From positions 464,690 through 493,385 of the forward strand of contig NW_003108581.1 in the NCBI RefSeq assembly GCF_000003605.2: a stretch of DNA of 28,696 nt, read 5' to 3'. Both the position numbers and the translations under genes were made by a program. The DNA comes from Saccoglossus kowalevskii. Its lineage: Eukaryota > Hemichordata > Enteropneusta > Harrimaniidae. Numbering within the stretch: the first letter of the stretch is position 1; every line of letters starts with the position of its first letter. Shown here one piece after another: positions 1-11,400 of the stretch. Under the pieces are notes generated by a model. The model saw only the letters and a program-made list of their open reading frames with translations. It made no database searches and had not been told where the DNA came from.

Positions 1-299
1 CGCTACTACCCCGGTATTATCTCAGTGAAGGTTGCAATTGGACACTGATGTTGATAGAGTAGCTGTTGGTTTACAGGATAAACTGAGTTGTTTGGGTTAG
101 AATATTATTTTATTCTGTAAATCACTGGCCATGAGTTTGTATTTTTGATTTTTAACTTTAATGAAAACCATAAAATTAAGATTCAGCAAGCAGTTACGTA
201 CCAGTTCACCTAAATTATATAGCTAATACAATGTTAGTTTAAAAGTTGTGCAGTTAACTATCAATAAAAACAGTATGTAGGTGACATGCAGTGTAGTAG

Positions 300-600
300 T
301 ATGGTCGAAAAAAAATGGCTACCAGTCGACCATCTTTGATCAGATTGTGAAACAATAATTGTCATGGACATCTATCCTAACATGTATAATCCAAAGAAAA
401 AAACATGCTAGTTGGTCATTTTGGATCTGATCATGAAACTAATCACGGACATGCATCTCAACATGTACAATTTACGTACCAAATTTAATTGAAAACCTAC
501 AAAACATTTTTAAAATAAAAGATGGCTGTCGGTTAGCCATCTTTGATCTGATTATAAAACCAACTGACTTGGGCATGTATTCCAACATGTATGATGATGA
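300..600 (+). repeat. Diverged tandem core units of a pearl-like repeat
   Basis: About three diverged units of roughly 90-120 bp. Each opens with an ATGGCxxxxxGTxGxCCAT-type short palindrome, continues with a TGATC motif, and contains xCATGTATxATxxA further on. The middle unit resembles 25320-25430 (GATC, GACxTGCAT, CATGT, AAATTT in the same order and spacing). Terminal hairpin and microsatellite are not present here, so it reads as a decayed fragment. Confidence 0.55.
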
Positions 601-620
601 AAATATGAATAACAAGCAGC

Positions 621-700
621 CTGTCAGCAATGCACATTACAATTAAAGAACTGAAGATATCATTAGAAATGAACAATATGTATAAATATCAAAGCAATCG
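621..700 (+). repeat. 5' fragment of repeat family A
   Basis: Similar to 812-897 and to 20674-20750 (GTTAGCAATGCACATT, AAAGAACTGAAGA, CATTAGAAA, GAACAATATG, TATCAAAGCAATCG). It stops abruptly after AATCG, where the other copies continue GACTTACAG, and the 78-bp poly(A) element begins. Confidence 0.75.
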
Positions 701-787
701 TGGCACACGGACAGTGAAGTACGTTTCATCTCTTCAAGTGATAGCAATAGCTAAGAGATACAAATAAGAGCACAGTGTAAAAAAAAA
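701..787 (+). mobile_element. Tiny poly(A)-tailed retroposon, copy 1
   Basis: 78-bp body (701-778) starting TGGCACACGGACAG and ending GAGCACAGTGT, followed by nine A. It is identical over all 78 positions to 17811-17888. An AATAAG hexamer lies 12 bp before the tail, and CTCTT/AAGAG plus AGC/GCT can pair within it. The A tail and exact shared 5' end suggest a retroposed small RNA or a mini-SINE. No clear tRNA A or B box or target-site duplication was seen. Confidence 0.65.
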
Positions 788-1280
788 CTATCGGCTGAGA
801 TAGCTCCACTGTTAGCAATGCACATTTCAATTAAAGAACTGAAGACATCATTAGAAAATGAACAATATGTATACCCCGGTAGTATCAAAGCAATCGGACT
901 TACAGTTTTTAACATGAAGTCGAAAATATCACTTTCTACCAAAAATGACAAAAATATTCACCAAAATTAGAGAATTTAAGATATCATCACGAAATGAACA
1001 AATCTGAGAAAGGTCTACATGTAGTATCTATATATGTAACGTCAAAGCAATTGAACTTTTGGTTTTTAACAAGAATTCGAAAATATCACTTTTCACCAAA
1101 AATATTCATCAAAATTAGAGAATTGAAAATATCATCATGAAATGAACAAATCCAAGGTACATATACACCAAGTATCAAAACATTCAGACTTGTAGTTTTC
1201 AAAAAGAAATCGAAAAAGTAAAACATTGACACGGGTGACGGACGCCGACAGACAATCACTCATATGATAAGCTCCGCTCG
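788..1280 (+). mobile_element. Repeat family A, copy 1 (pearl/Helentron-like, 3' end lost)
   Basis: Starts with the hairpin-forming CTATC-GGCTGA-GATAG and TAGCTCCACTGT. It then has three diverged internal units of about 120-165 bp (marked by AATTAGAGAATT, GATATCATCA, TATCAAAGCA and TCGAAAATATCAC), a GACGG-rich tract, and CATATGATAAGCTCCGCTCG. Parallel to 20652-21183, but the second hairpin arm is missing and other sequence follows at 1281. Confidence 0.8.
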
Positions 1281-1595
1281 AATGAATGGTTCATTAGTCT
1301 TGGAGTAGTATGACCAAAACGCAAGATGGTCGCCAGTCGGCACATGCAAAGAATTAATGGATTCGGTAAAGAGGGCAGTGACTGAATTATAAGTTCACAA
1401 TTTCGAACTAAAAACAGTCCTTGAAAATGGGCATTAAACAAAGACTAGTAAATGGAGACTACCGGGTATAAAGAAAGAGTACTTTCATAGTAGATGCTAA
1501 CTCAATGTTAGAAGAAAACAGGCCAAAAAGTAGTACCATAAAATCGTGTTAGTAGCCACACCCATTCTTATGCACAATGAAAACCCAAAACTCAC
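1281..1595. other. No gene recognised
   Basis: Unassigned sequence. A short CAAGATGGTCGCCAGTCGGC stretch (1332-1351) recalls the palindromic start of the repeat units at 300-600. Nothing else is supported. Confidence 0.4.
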
Positions 1596-1658
1596 CTTGC
1601 TCTAATAGAAGCGGCATCTGTCTGTTGCATTGTACCATTTCAATAGTAACCACAGCTT
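1596..1658 (-). CDS. Candidate 63-nt internal exon of an unknown neighbour gene
   Basis: Bounded by tgcatttag and CAAG|gtgagt. One frame is open and gives AVVTIEMVQCNRQMPLLLEQ with two bases before and one after, so the exon would be frame-neutral. The other two frames contain stops. The composition looks protein-like, but I do not recognise the family and the polypyrimidine tract is poor. It could be chance. Confidence 0.22.
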
Positions 1659-3897
1659 CTAAATGCAGGTTTTACACTATTACCTATACTTCGGTTTTAG
1701 CTCAATAGAGGACATTCACTTTCAGTCAACTTGTACTAAAGTGCTAAGGCTAATCAGACTAAATATTTCATAAGCACCACATTGGAGACTTCTAAATATG
1801 GAGATTGGACAATTTTTATGTATGTGAATACCAGTAGTCAGCAACGTTCCAATACTGGCGCTTTAACTGGTTACTACATATAGTCATAGAATAAAACAAA
1901 CTAAATATTGGCAATTTTTTATTTACTAAAATCACCAATATAATTACATGGGAGACAAAATGGCATATTTACTTGGGTTCTTTCTCTATTTACATTACAT
2001 GATACATTATATTTTACAACAAACATTAAAAATGGAGGCAACCCCATATATGCAAGTACATACAACAATTTGTTTTTTTTTACTAACGGCCATTACAGCC
2101 ATGTATCTATGTACCTCTAGCATGAAGGAATACACCACATTTTATAAACTAATATTCTACACATGGGGATTTTACCTTTATACAGGGGAAGTATGGGTGG
2201 TCAATTGATTTATTTCAGACATTTTTTTTTTCTCTCAATATAATACAGGCAAAAACAAGAAAATATTACACATTTTCTTCTTCAGTTACAATATATACAC
2301 TACCAAATCACTATATTTGTTGAACACTTTGACCGAGGAGGTCCTAGACAGAGAGATGGAAAGAACAATATGTACTACAGCCAAATTATATCTACCGTAT
2401 CGCTATATACAGTGTATTATGCCCGTTGCAAATTCTCCTGCACTATCCACAAAAAGTGATGCAATCATGCATAATGCTAATCGTTTTGCATGACGATTAT
2501 TCACATGTTGCATGATATAGGTTATAATAGTAAAATGTTGTGTTGTCTAGTTGCTAGGCAACCAAGCATGTGATAAAGGGAAGATATATGCAGAAATATA
2601 ACCGTTTGTACTAAAGATGATTTTTATTATATGCACTCAAGTTGCCTTCTAAAGTTTATGTAATGTTTGTGCTGTACAAGAAATGTACTTTTTATTCATT
2701 CAAACTAAACAAAACAGGAAAATATACAAAGATACCTTTGTATCAATATGTACATTTCGGAATATTTCTTAGGAACTGGAAGGAAGAGCTGTCAACTATT
2801 TGAGCAACAATCTTTCCCGCCAAAAAAATTTGGTACAACTACATGCCCCATTTTTATGTATTTTTTTTTGCACAAAATGGTCATAATTTACTAATTGGCT
2901 ATAGCTGTTGATCAAAATTTGTAAAAAGGTGTGAAAATCAAATTATGTGGGTTTTATTTTGTAAAAGATGATAAAAAGTTGACTTCAGAGTTCAAAAGGT
3001 CAAACTTTTGATGAAAGGCAACAGCGAGCCATAAATCGCAGAATCACGATTGGTATGAACTCAGTGACCAGAGAACACAAAATTTGTCTATTATTCCCAG
3101 AGATAAGGATAATCAAGAAATAAATGATGTACGTAGATAAATTATACAAATTATTAAAACATAGTTATCACCATCTCTCTGTGTTTTATAAACTGAGCAC
3201 TAGTTGGAATGTTCTAGAATTGGTTATCAAAACAAAGTGAACAGTACACTGAGACAGAAAGACATCCTTCAGTTACTGCAAACTGATTAATTCACACAAA
3301 TTGATAATTTTACTGAGTTTACTAAAAGTCCTAAAAAGTCACTAACTCCATCTTACAGTTGATGAATACAGCGAATGCACGGGAGTTTTCTTTCACATGA
3401 AAACATGTTCTATTGCCCATGTATTAAGCAGAGGGAAAATTACTGAAACTGTCATATCTTTACAAATAGGTCCATACCCATTTTTTTTTTTTTTATTACT
3501 TTGCAAAATGAAGTTCCAGATGTATTGTTCCATTATTTTGAAATTGAAAAAAAAAATTTGTTTCAAATTGAACAGGTCATGAATTACTTTATATATTATC
3601 GCATACATCTCTAAAATTGTGCCTGCGACCCCAATTTTGTTTTTTCCACATATGACCAATAAGCAATTTGCCTGCCAGCATTCTGGTGCAACATTTTGCC
3701 CGTTTTTAGTTGACTTGGGCACTCAAAGGACAACTAGTGAAAAGTTCATTGCTACACAATTTGCATGTAGCTTTGTCTTGTGAAATTAAAACGGTTTACA
3801 GACTCTTGCTAGACTGGTACATAATACGACAGCATCATGTAAACTAATCTCACTTTGACAGTACAAGTACAATGGAGCAAAACACAGTAAGGCTCCA

Positions 3898-3950
3898 TTC
3901 AATTCAATTTAGTTCAGGTCAGGTCAGTTCAGTGCAGTTCAATTCAGTTT
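3898..3950. repeat. Imperfect TTCAG/GGTCA-type pentamer tandem repeat
   Basis: A run of five-base words (TTCAA, TTCAG, GTCAG) in TTCAATTCAATTTAGTTCAG and the following AGGTCAGTTCAGTGCAGTTC. Probably a decayed simple repeat. Confidence 0.7.
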
Positions 3951-4154
3951 ACAATGAAGGATATCCTCGTCTCAAATGTCTACTACATTTCAAAATGAAA
4001 ATATAAACTTGTTACTATTTACATATGAAAACATCTACACTTTGTTGAAACCATTAGATAGCTCTAATCACCATTTGGCGAACACAGGTCAACAAGATGC
4101 AGTGTTTTTTTTTTATTTTCACTGTTCAAGATAAATTAAAAAGAAATGACAAGA

Positions 4155-4170
4155 ATATATATATATATAT
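4155..4170. repeat. (AT)8 microsatellite
   Basis: Eight uninterrupted AT dinucleotides. Confidence 0.9.
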
Positions 4171-7053
4171 CTCCTTTGATAATCTACAAAAATATCACAG
4201 ACTTTACATTATAGTGTTTTTTTGCATTTTTTTTTTATAATTCCGTTTAAGAAATATTATTTCTGATCATCATTCCTATATAATGATCTAATCTTGGGAT
4301 TGATATGCTACAATAAAAACGTTTTAAACCAGAATTTGAAATATTTTTCCTTGACCAACCCAATTGTTTAATGTACAATATATTGACAATTTGCTTAGTT
4401 ACATACAATATGTATAACGTTATTGCATAAAATACGTGGATTGTCGGCGCAATCATTTAACAATACTTTTCTTTGATGTCTTCTTTGCATTTGTTTTGCA
4501 TAGAACTTAATCCACGCAGCCAAAGGCTAGTGAATTTGGTCCATATTAATTGCATATCGAATGTATATGCTGGAAGAAATCTAATCTTTCATAAAAATGC
4601 AACAACTTTAAAAAACATTGTTTATCACCTTACAAGACAGGATCTTTTCTATTTCTTAAGTGAAAATGGATACCAATGCAATCTTTAATCTCACTCCAAT
4701 CCCACAGTGACTACCTAGTGACTTCTGGCATGCATGAATTGGAATTCTGAAAACAAAACTGAGTAATAATGCCTTCTAGCATCATTCAAATAACATACGT
4801 GGAAATTTCGGCCCACGAGGAAAAAAAGCTGCATTACTTCATAACAATATTTCCATGCCAAGAGGTCAAGAAAAAACATTTCTTTTTTTTTCTATCATCC
4901 ATACTACCTATGATGCAAAATAAACTAATGAACATTTATGGTGAACTTGAAAAGAAAAGTTTTATAATCAATGTGATTCAAGGGGGAAAAAATTTAATAT
5001 ATCGCTTATTTGCGAAAATTGCACATAAACTAGTACACATGTACGTCAAATTACTGACAACAATAACTTCAAAGACACAAATAGAATGTGTCAAGCTCAA
5101 TATATCTCTCAAATATAAGTTAAAATGGAAGTTTCAAAAAACTGTAAATACTCGGAACAACGTTTACATTCTACAAGTTGATTGCACATTTTCTCAATAA
5201 ATAAATGATTTAATATTTACAAATACATTGTTAATAATGAACAGAGGGTAAATACAATTAAAACCTAACTTAATCTGCAGTCTCTTTAGATCACAGGTTC
5301 TAATCTTCATTGAATTCTCAGATTTGACAATGGAAAGCAAGGACTGCAACAGAGCCAAAATGCTACCCAAGAGGCAACAGGTCTTTGACCAACTCTGACT
5401 AAACTTTAAAAGGAAATACACTAAAATGAAAAATAAGCCGTTAATTTCAGGCAAAGGTTAAATATTATTTTTACAGTCAACAGGATGACTTCTGATCTTT
5501 TGAACCTGTCTCCTTCTTTTTAAATAGTAGTCAGTAATAATTTCAGTTTTTGTTTTATTAAGTACCATTGAGGGAGACTCTTAAACCATATATGGCCTGA
5601 AATTGACCCCTTGACTTTTCAAATTTCAGTTTTATAATAAATAACCAATATTATGAAACCTTAAATGTACAGTAAAATTTAAATAGGAATATGTGATATG
5701 AAATGCCAAGTATGGCTGGCAGTGTTAAAAACCTTATTTTCTAGCATGCATAACACCCACGACTCACTATATTTGCATATTAAATAATTCAGAATTGAAC
5801 CAGTACACCTGTAAATTGCTTGCGGTCACTCACTCAAACACGTCTGTACACAACCAATAATACTCAAAGCTGAAATGACAATTTATCTTACACACAGTCA
5901 GTCCCGTAATTTTAACAATTCTATTTTCAAAGATTTGGGTACATTGTGTCATTTCAACTTTCACTTGATGGAAAATCATTTTTTTTTTTTTAATGCATAA
6001 TATTTCAGAAAAATGTACTTGTATGCTAAAGTTGACTTCTGTTGGCATTACCGGTATCTATTATCCGTTTAGTCCCAACAAGTATGCTGAAATGAATCGA
6101 TTGGCTGATTCTATTTATTCAATTTAAATATTTTCAGCTTTATCCATTTAAGTATGCAATGTTTTGATTTAAAACATTTGAGAACTGTCTTTATTACGAC
6201 ACCGAATCTGAAAAACTTGTCTAATTTAATGTTACCCATGGCAATAGCCTTTCAATAGCGTAACACACAATTTTCTTTTGCTCTCCAATACTGCAATCTG
6301 AACATTACTGAGACTGAAAATAAGGTCATTTTGTTTCCTCCTTACTTATACACAATATATTTTGTTAAAACTTGCGTAATACCAGTATATGGTTGCAGAG
6401 ACGTGAAGGTGTTGACAAACTAAAGCATTAAAAATAACACCACTATTGCACAAAACAAAGTCTGAAAACGACGAGAAATGTACTCAACTGAAAAGCATGA
6501 ATGCCTGAACACCTAAGCTTTGTCTCTTCTGTATAAGTGATTTTTTTTTTTAAAAAACAAAAATGTATCCCAGTAAATGGAGTAATTCTTAGATCCTGAT
6601 TTGAATTTTTGAACTAAAACCTTGTCAACAGCTGCTACAGTTTTCATCTTTGGATTAAGACATCTTGTCAATGTGTATTTGTCCAGATTCAGTGTACATT
6701 TTTATGTTTCTAAGAAATTTTAGCAAATTTTGTTTCTACAACTGTATTAAAACAATCGATCTGAAAGTATTTAATACTTATGAGGGGAAAAAAGAATGAT
6801 GTTTTTCTTTTTTCTGTAAATTTTGTTTATGTTATAGCAGCTTAGGAACACATTCAATCATTATTCGAAACACAATATTTGTCGTTTTATCGATTTAAAC
6901 AGAGAAAAGGTATCTATAATACTTGATTTGAGAAAGGAAGATTAAATATTACTTGATCTGATACAAACAAAGTTCGGGTGGGATGTTTTAGAGAAAGATG
7001 GTAGTTGATTGGAGAAACAATACTGAATTATCGAGGGGAGGGACAGTCTTTAC

Positions 7054-7095
7054 CTCACATACTGCACCATTCTTCTCAAAGTTTAACGAGGACAG
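7054..7095 (-). CDS. Candidate 42-nt internal exon of an unknown neighbour gene
   Basis: Acceptor with a strong pyrimidine tract (ctatctatctattatcttag) and donor GAG|gtaaag. Of the three frames only one lacks a stop, giving LSSLNFEKNGAVCE in 14 whole codons. The residues look coding-like. It lies downstream of the phosphatase stop on the same strand, so it would belong to another gene or to an alternative 3' structure. Too short to identify. Confidence 0.25.
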
Positions 7096-8222
7096 CTAAG
7101 ATAATAGATAGATAGAACATCACTGCAACTATTAACAATAACTCACTGGAATTACCTATTTTGGTGAATGCAAGATATTCATATAACAGAATGTGACTAC
7201 ATGGTTTCAAAGAAGACTATTAAGCAAATACTACTGGTAGGTTCTAACACAGCATGACTACCGCATCATAGCTAACCCTATAAAGTTAAATACTCTTCAC
7301 CAAAAAGGGGACAGATTAAAACTACTAGAGTCTTGCATATGGAAAGATTTCACCTCCCAGTAACTAATTAATCCCATTAAAAACTTACAATTTAATTTTT
7401 AAAATTTGCATCATGCAGGATTTTTCGTAAATATTTAAATGAAATGCGCAGAAAATTGCTAACGAAGGAACAGACATGCGAGTATGTATATAATCTATGC
7501 AATTTCAAAAGTTTTATCACTACATAAATAATCTTGTAAATTTGGTTGTCAAAAAATGGCAAGAACAAAAAATAGAATAAATATTTCTGATAAATTTTTG
7601 TGACAGCTTCAGGAAGTAGCATCCTCATCTGAATTAGTGGCAAGATCTAATATCAATTAGTGGAAAGATTCTAATTACTGAATTCAATTACATGTCAGAG
7701 CTAAGCGCAAATAACAGTGCACTTACTCCCTGAGATGCTAAAAATAACACAAGTGACCTAAACAGTACAGGTCTCAATAGTGCTGATATGCTCAACTAGC
7801 TACTGTATATGAACTACATAGTAAATTTACAACTTGAACCAGACTCCTTAGAGTACTGAGAATTTATACACAAACTCCCTAGTAATACAGCAATACGTGC
7901 ATGTACTAAATATATATGCATAATAACAATAAATATTATCTTTGGTCCCTTTTTTGTGAGAAATACATTGTACCCTGCCATTACAATAAAGTTTCAAAGC
8001 TATATTCAAACTAAAATTCTTACATTTGATCTTGGTCCCATGGATTGAACAAGAAGACTTAATACCCTTGAAAAGTGCTAGGGAACCTTACAAAGTAATT
8101 GCATGTATTTTCCTAATACACTTCAGGAATATAATGAAGACATTGCACTTATTGACCACACTTGCATGTACTTTTCCTATACATCATGTATATAAGACTA
8201 TTACACATAAACACGCAGTAAA
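7096..8222. other. Downstream flank of PTPRR-like gene, nothing recognised
   Basis: AT-rich with short open frames only. Several chance splice-like signals were examined and none gave a convincing exon. Confidence 0.45.
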
Positions 8223-8376
8223 TTTATTTCCTGGATTTGTGAACATCAATCTTCGGGGGTGTTGCATTTGACATTATGCTGTCAAGTATTCCATGTGCTC
8301 CATCCACTACATGACACCGATGACAGCATTCTTCTACCTCAGACACTTCTGGTGCCGGATACGTTTTAACTGGAGT
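8223..8376 (-). other. Likely 3' UTR of the PTPRR-like gene with AATAAA signal
   Basis: An AATAAA hexamer on the minus strand lies at 8223-8228, about 150 nt after the stop codon. A G/U-rich stretch (TGCGTGTTTATGTGTAAT) follows within 25 nt. This is the first canonical signal after the stop. The hexamer is common by chance in AT-rich DNA, so longer 3' ends are possible. Confidence 0.45.
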
Positions 8377-8467
8377 TCAATCTACAATATCTGGGAGACA
8401 TTTCTCGTAAAGACACAAGGCTTGGTGGATGAACTCGTACTGTTCATTTGTTTGTATCATTCCACCT
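8377..8467 (-). CDS. PTPRR: PTPRR-like last coding exon: Q-loop and stop
   Basis: Acceptor ctatttcag after a U-rich tract. Encodes RGGMIQTNEQYEFIHQALCL then YEKCLPDIVD and a TGA at 8377-8379. The Q-loop (GGMIQTNEQ) and the C-terminal helix YEFIHQALCLYE match the end of PTPRR, which also stops a few residues later. No PDZ-type or other tail is visible. Confidence 0.96.
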
Positions 8468-11400
8468 CTGAAATAGAAAAAAAAGCACATGTCATGTAAT
8501 GACAAGAAATTCATGATGATTCTGGAAATATCAGAGCATTGCTACAGCCATTATCCCTCATTTTGGCCCATGCAAACAGGAGAAAATTGCTTTCATGGAT
8601 TTTAACGTTTTTCTGTTTTTGACTCCTGTGTGCAGATTACACAATGGGAGTCTTTGCAGTTACCCTGTTTGTGTGTGTTTATGTCTATTCCACAATTATC
8701 TCAAGGTTTGTGAAATGTCGGCAGCATACATGTACTATGATGGTACACGTGTAAACAACACTGCCAAAATAACTTGTGTCAACTTTTTCAGATTCATTTG
8801 TTTTTATGTGGATACCACAGCATGTGGATGACGGTAGCCAGTCACAACACCCAACTATACACTCACTGTGCTCAGTAAAAAGTGTGTCAATTCACAACAC
8901 AATACATCAATTTGTATTCTCTTAGTGCAACCATCAATCACAATCTTACTCATTTGGTTATGTTTGTATGCATGCATCTTAGTTCAAATGATTGAGCCTA
9001 CCTATCAAGCCTCATTAGACATACAATTCCTAGTATATCCACCATGCTTTCTTCTATAAGTTGCAGCACTCCTATACTGATAGCAATAAAACAGCCAGTT
9101 CTACCCAAACCAGCACTGTGTAAGGAAACGAGAACAACACTTGAAATTGAACAACAAAGATTTTAGTGAAAAGTTAAACACATTAGACACTGATGCAATG
9201 TATATAAGTGTACCTAAATTACTGTCAAGATGGTGATTGGCTAAAGCACCAGTCGATCATCATACAGCGCTAATTTTGGCAGGAGTTCTTTAGGGCCCCT
9301 CACCCATAGCTCTAATCTTAACCATGCTTCTTCAATGACCCTCTCCTATATCAATTGTATATACCCTTCTTTGGGACACTTGTAGTTATTTGGAAGGACA
9401 TATTGAATTACATTGGGGGGGCTGGAGTGTTAGGGGTGAGGGACCTTAAGGAATTCTTTTCCTAAAACTGTACCGCTACCAATAGTAGTAGTGATTTAGA
9501 GTAAACCCAACAGTACATGTGAATACTCACAATAAGGCCAAAAAAAAAAAAACTTATGTTGCCCTCAAATCGAATAATTTTGTCGGTCGGTCGGATTTTT
9601 TTTTTTTTTTTTAAATTTGGGAAAACTAAGAGTATCGTAAATAGCCAAGGTATATGGACTTCATAGTATTCGGAACATGTCAGAGAAATACAGATCAACC
9701 CGAGGTTCAAAGTCGCCACTTATGGGGACTCTGGGGATCAAACAATGGTCCGGGATCGTTAATTTTTAGAGGAAACACTTTATTACTGCTTAAAATAGCG
9801 AGTTTTTAATATTTGGGCCTATTTAAAAAAAAAACAAAAAAAAACACAACCCGATATTTTATATTTTTCAGTCGGTCGCTGAGGCCAACAAAACAATTTT
9901 TTTTTTTTGGCCTAAAGGATGTAAATCTTATACCGCATAACAGTGTGGCTACAAAGTGGCTGTGATGCAGTGATTCGTACTTGAAACACTTACCTGCAGT
10001 GTACAACCACTGGTCCTATTGCCTCGTCCTCATCGTCATCTCTTCGATGTCTTTCCACATCTTCTACAAGTTCCAGCAACTGTTTGGCAGTGTCTGGCGT
10101 TTTATGATCTGGCCAAGCAGTGTACCAGTAATGCTTGACATGCCTAACTTCATCTAAGTACTACATTAGAAGAATTACAAATTGTTAATCTCACTGTATG
10201 ATGATACATTGTACTCAGAAAAATCATCTGCATATTGGGTCATGTAACAGCCACTCACTAACACCACAGCAGGCATTAGGACACATACAACGACGTTTGA
10301 CGTTTAACGACGTTTGACGTTTGACGTTTAAGCACAAAATAATCAAAAGTACATAGAGCTTTCGGTTAGCACAATGTATTTTTCCACCTTCAAACTTTAA
10401 CGGGTGGTTGTTGTTGCAGAGTGAGTGTTCGAATTTCATACAATCAAAATAGGTATTTTAAATGTACTGCGTACATCGCTACGGATCTCAAGTTGAACAC
10501 AATATGGTGTGACAACCAACACTTTAAATGAAATCCAAGAAGGCCACACCACCATAGACAGACTATATCATACTATGAGGTAAAAACAATGGTACTTACC
10601 TTAAGCGTCATAATTCTAAGTATATAGCCATCTTTTCTAATAATATTATCTACACAAATTTCTATATCCCCATAAATACCCTGTGTGTGGGGCCAATAAT
10701 GCTCACACTTCACCTACAAAAGATGATAGGAAATATTGAACAATGTATACCATGTTTGCTCTATTCATAGAGCATATGTGCTTTTTATAAATGACAGGTG
10801 TGACTGTGGTCAAAATAAGTGAATTTTAATGATCCAGGCAACAGTAAATGTACTATACCATAGTTAGTAATACGCTGTATTTGCAACCATTTTCTATACA
10901 TTTTGACTTTAACTGAAATCATTTAATAATTCTATCTACTGGAAAAATGAATTGAGTCAACAAAACCAAACACTATATAGTAATGAACATGTAGGCGTTA
11001 TAGTCAGTTTATGGCATTTTTTAAAATTAATCTGGACAAGAAAGCAAACAGTTGATTCGCTGTACCTTCCCAACAACCTTACCTTATTCCTTTCTTTGAG
11101 CTTTGTAATCATAACAATAATTGGTGCATTGGTAAACCATATCATCCTCCAAAAATCATTAATAGTATGGGCCATTGGACCTTGCGTGGCTATGAATGCG
11201 CTCTCTTCCTGCTCATAGCCCTGCAAACAAACATAAAAGAGGCGATTATAGCAATTGTTATATGGTTCATCATGAATAAAGGAAGTGACACATATTACGT
11301 TGTGAGACATTATTAGTATACTCATCATATGTGTATATGTAGTAATACTGCACATATGCTCTAGATCTATGGTTCTGGTTGCGTATTATCAAAAGATAAT

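Larger units (their letters stand above)
1659..7053. other. Long AT-rich stretch without a supported gene
   Basis: No frame gives a convincing protein. Open frames here are short, AT-rich and without recognisable motifs. Contents are homopolymer runs, the dinucleotide and pentamer repeats listed separately, and unremarkable sequence. It may be intergenic or an intron of a downstream gene. Confidence 0.5.

Noticed and set aside
1948..2208. 86-codon plus-strand frame with hydrophobic segments
   Set aside because: Composition follows the T-rich base content; no recognisable family, and no promoter or splice support.
3393..3722. 109-codon minus-strand frame
   Set aside because: Overlaps poly(T)/poly(A) runs that encode Lys and Phe tracts; no motif.
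4722..4753. 32-nt block with a strong ttttgttttcag acceptor on the minus strand
   Set aside because: Two frames are open by chance at this length and the donor (AG|gtagtc) is weak.
4769..5200. 143-codon plus-strand open frame
   Set aside because: Low-complexity, Lys/Phe/Ile-rich product typical of AT-rich DNA, with no domain, no repeat of hydrophobic segments and no convincing splice context.
7158..7198. Possible minus-strand exon encoding HILLYEYLAFTKI
   Set aside because: Poor acceptor, and its phase does not join the 7054-7095 candidate.
8860..8880. CACTGTGCTC as an inverted third copy of the 78-bp element
   Set aside because: Only about 10 bases match, with no continuation.
10957..11355. 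A 132-codon minus-strand open frame starting MCSITTYTHM
   Set aside because: Only 11083-11220 is coding. The upstream part is intron read through the acceptor at 11221 and the downstream part runs past the donor at 11082.
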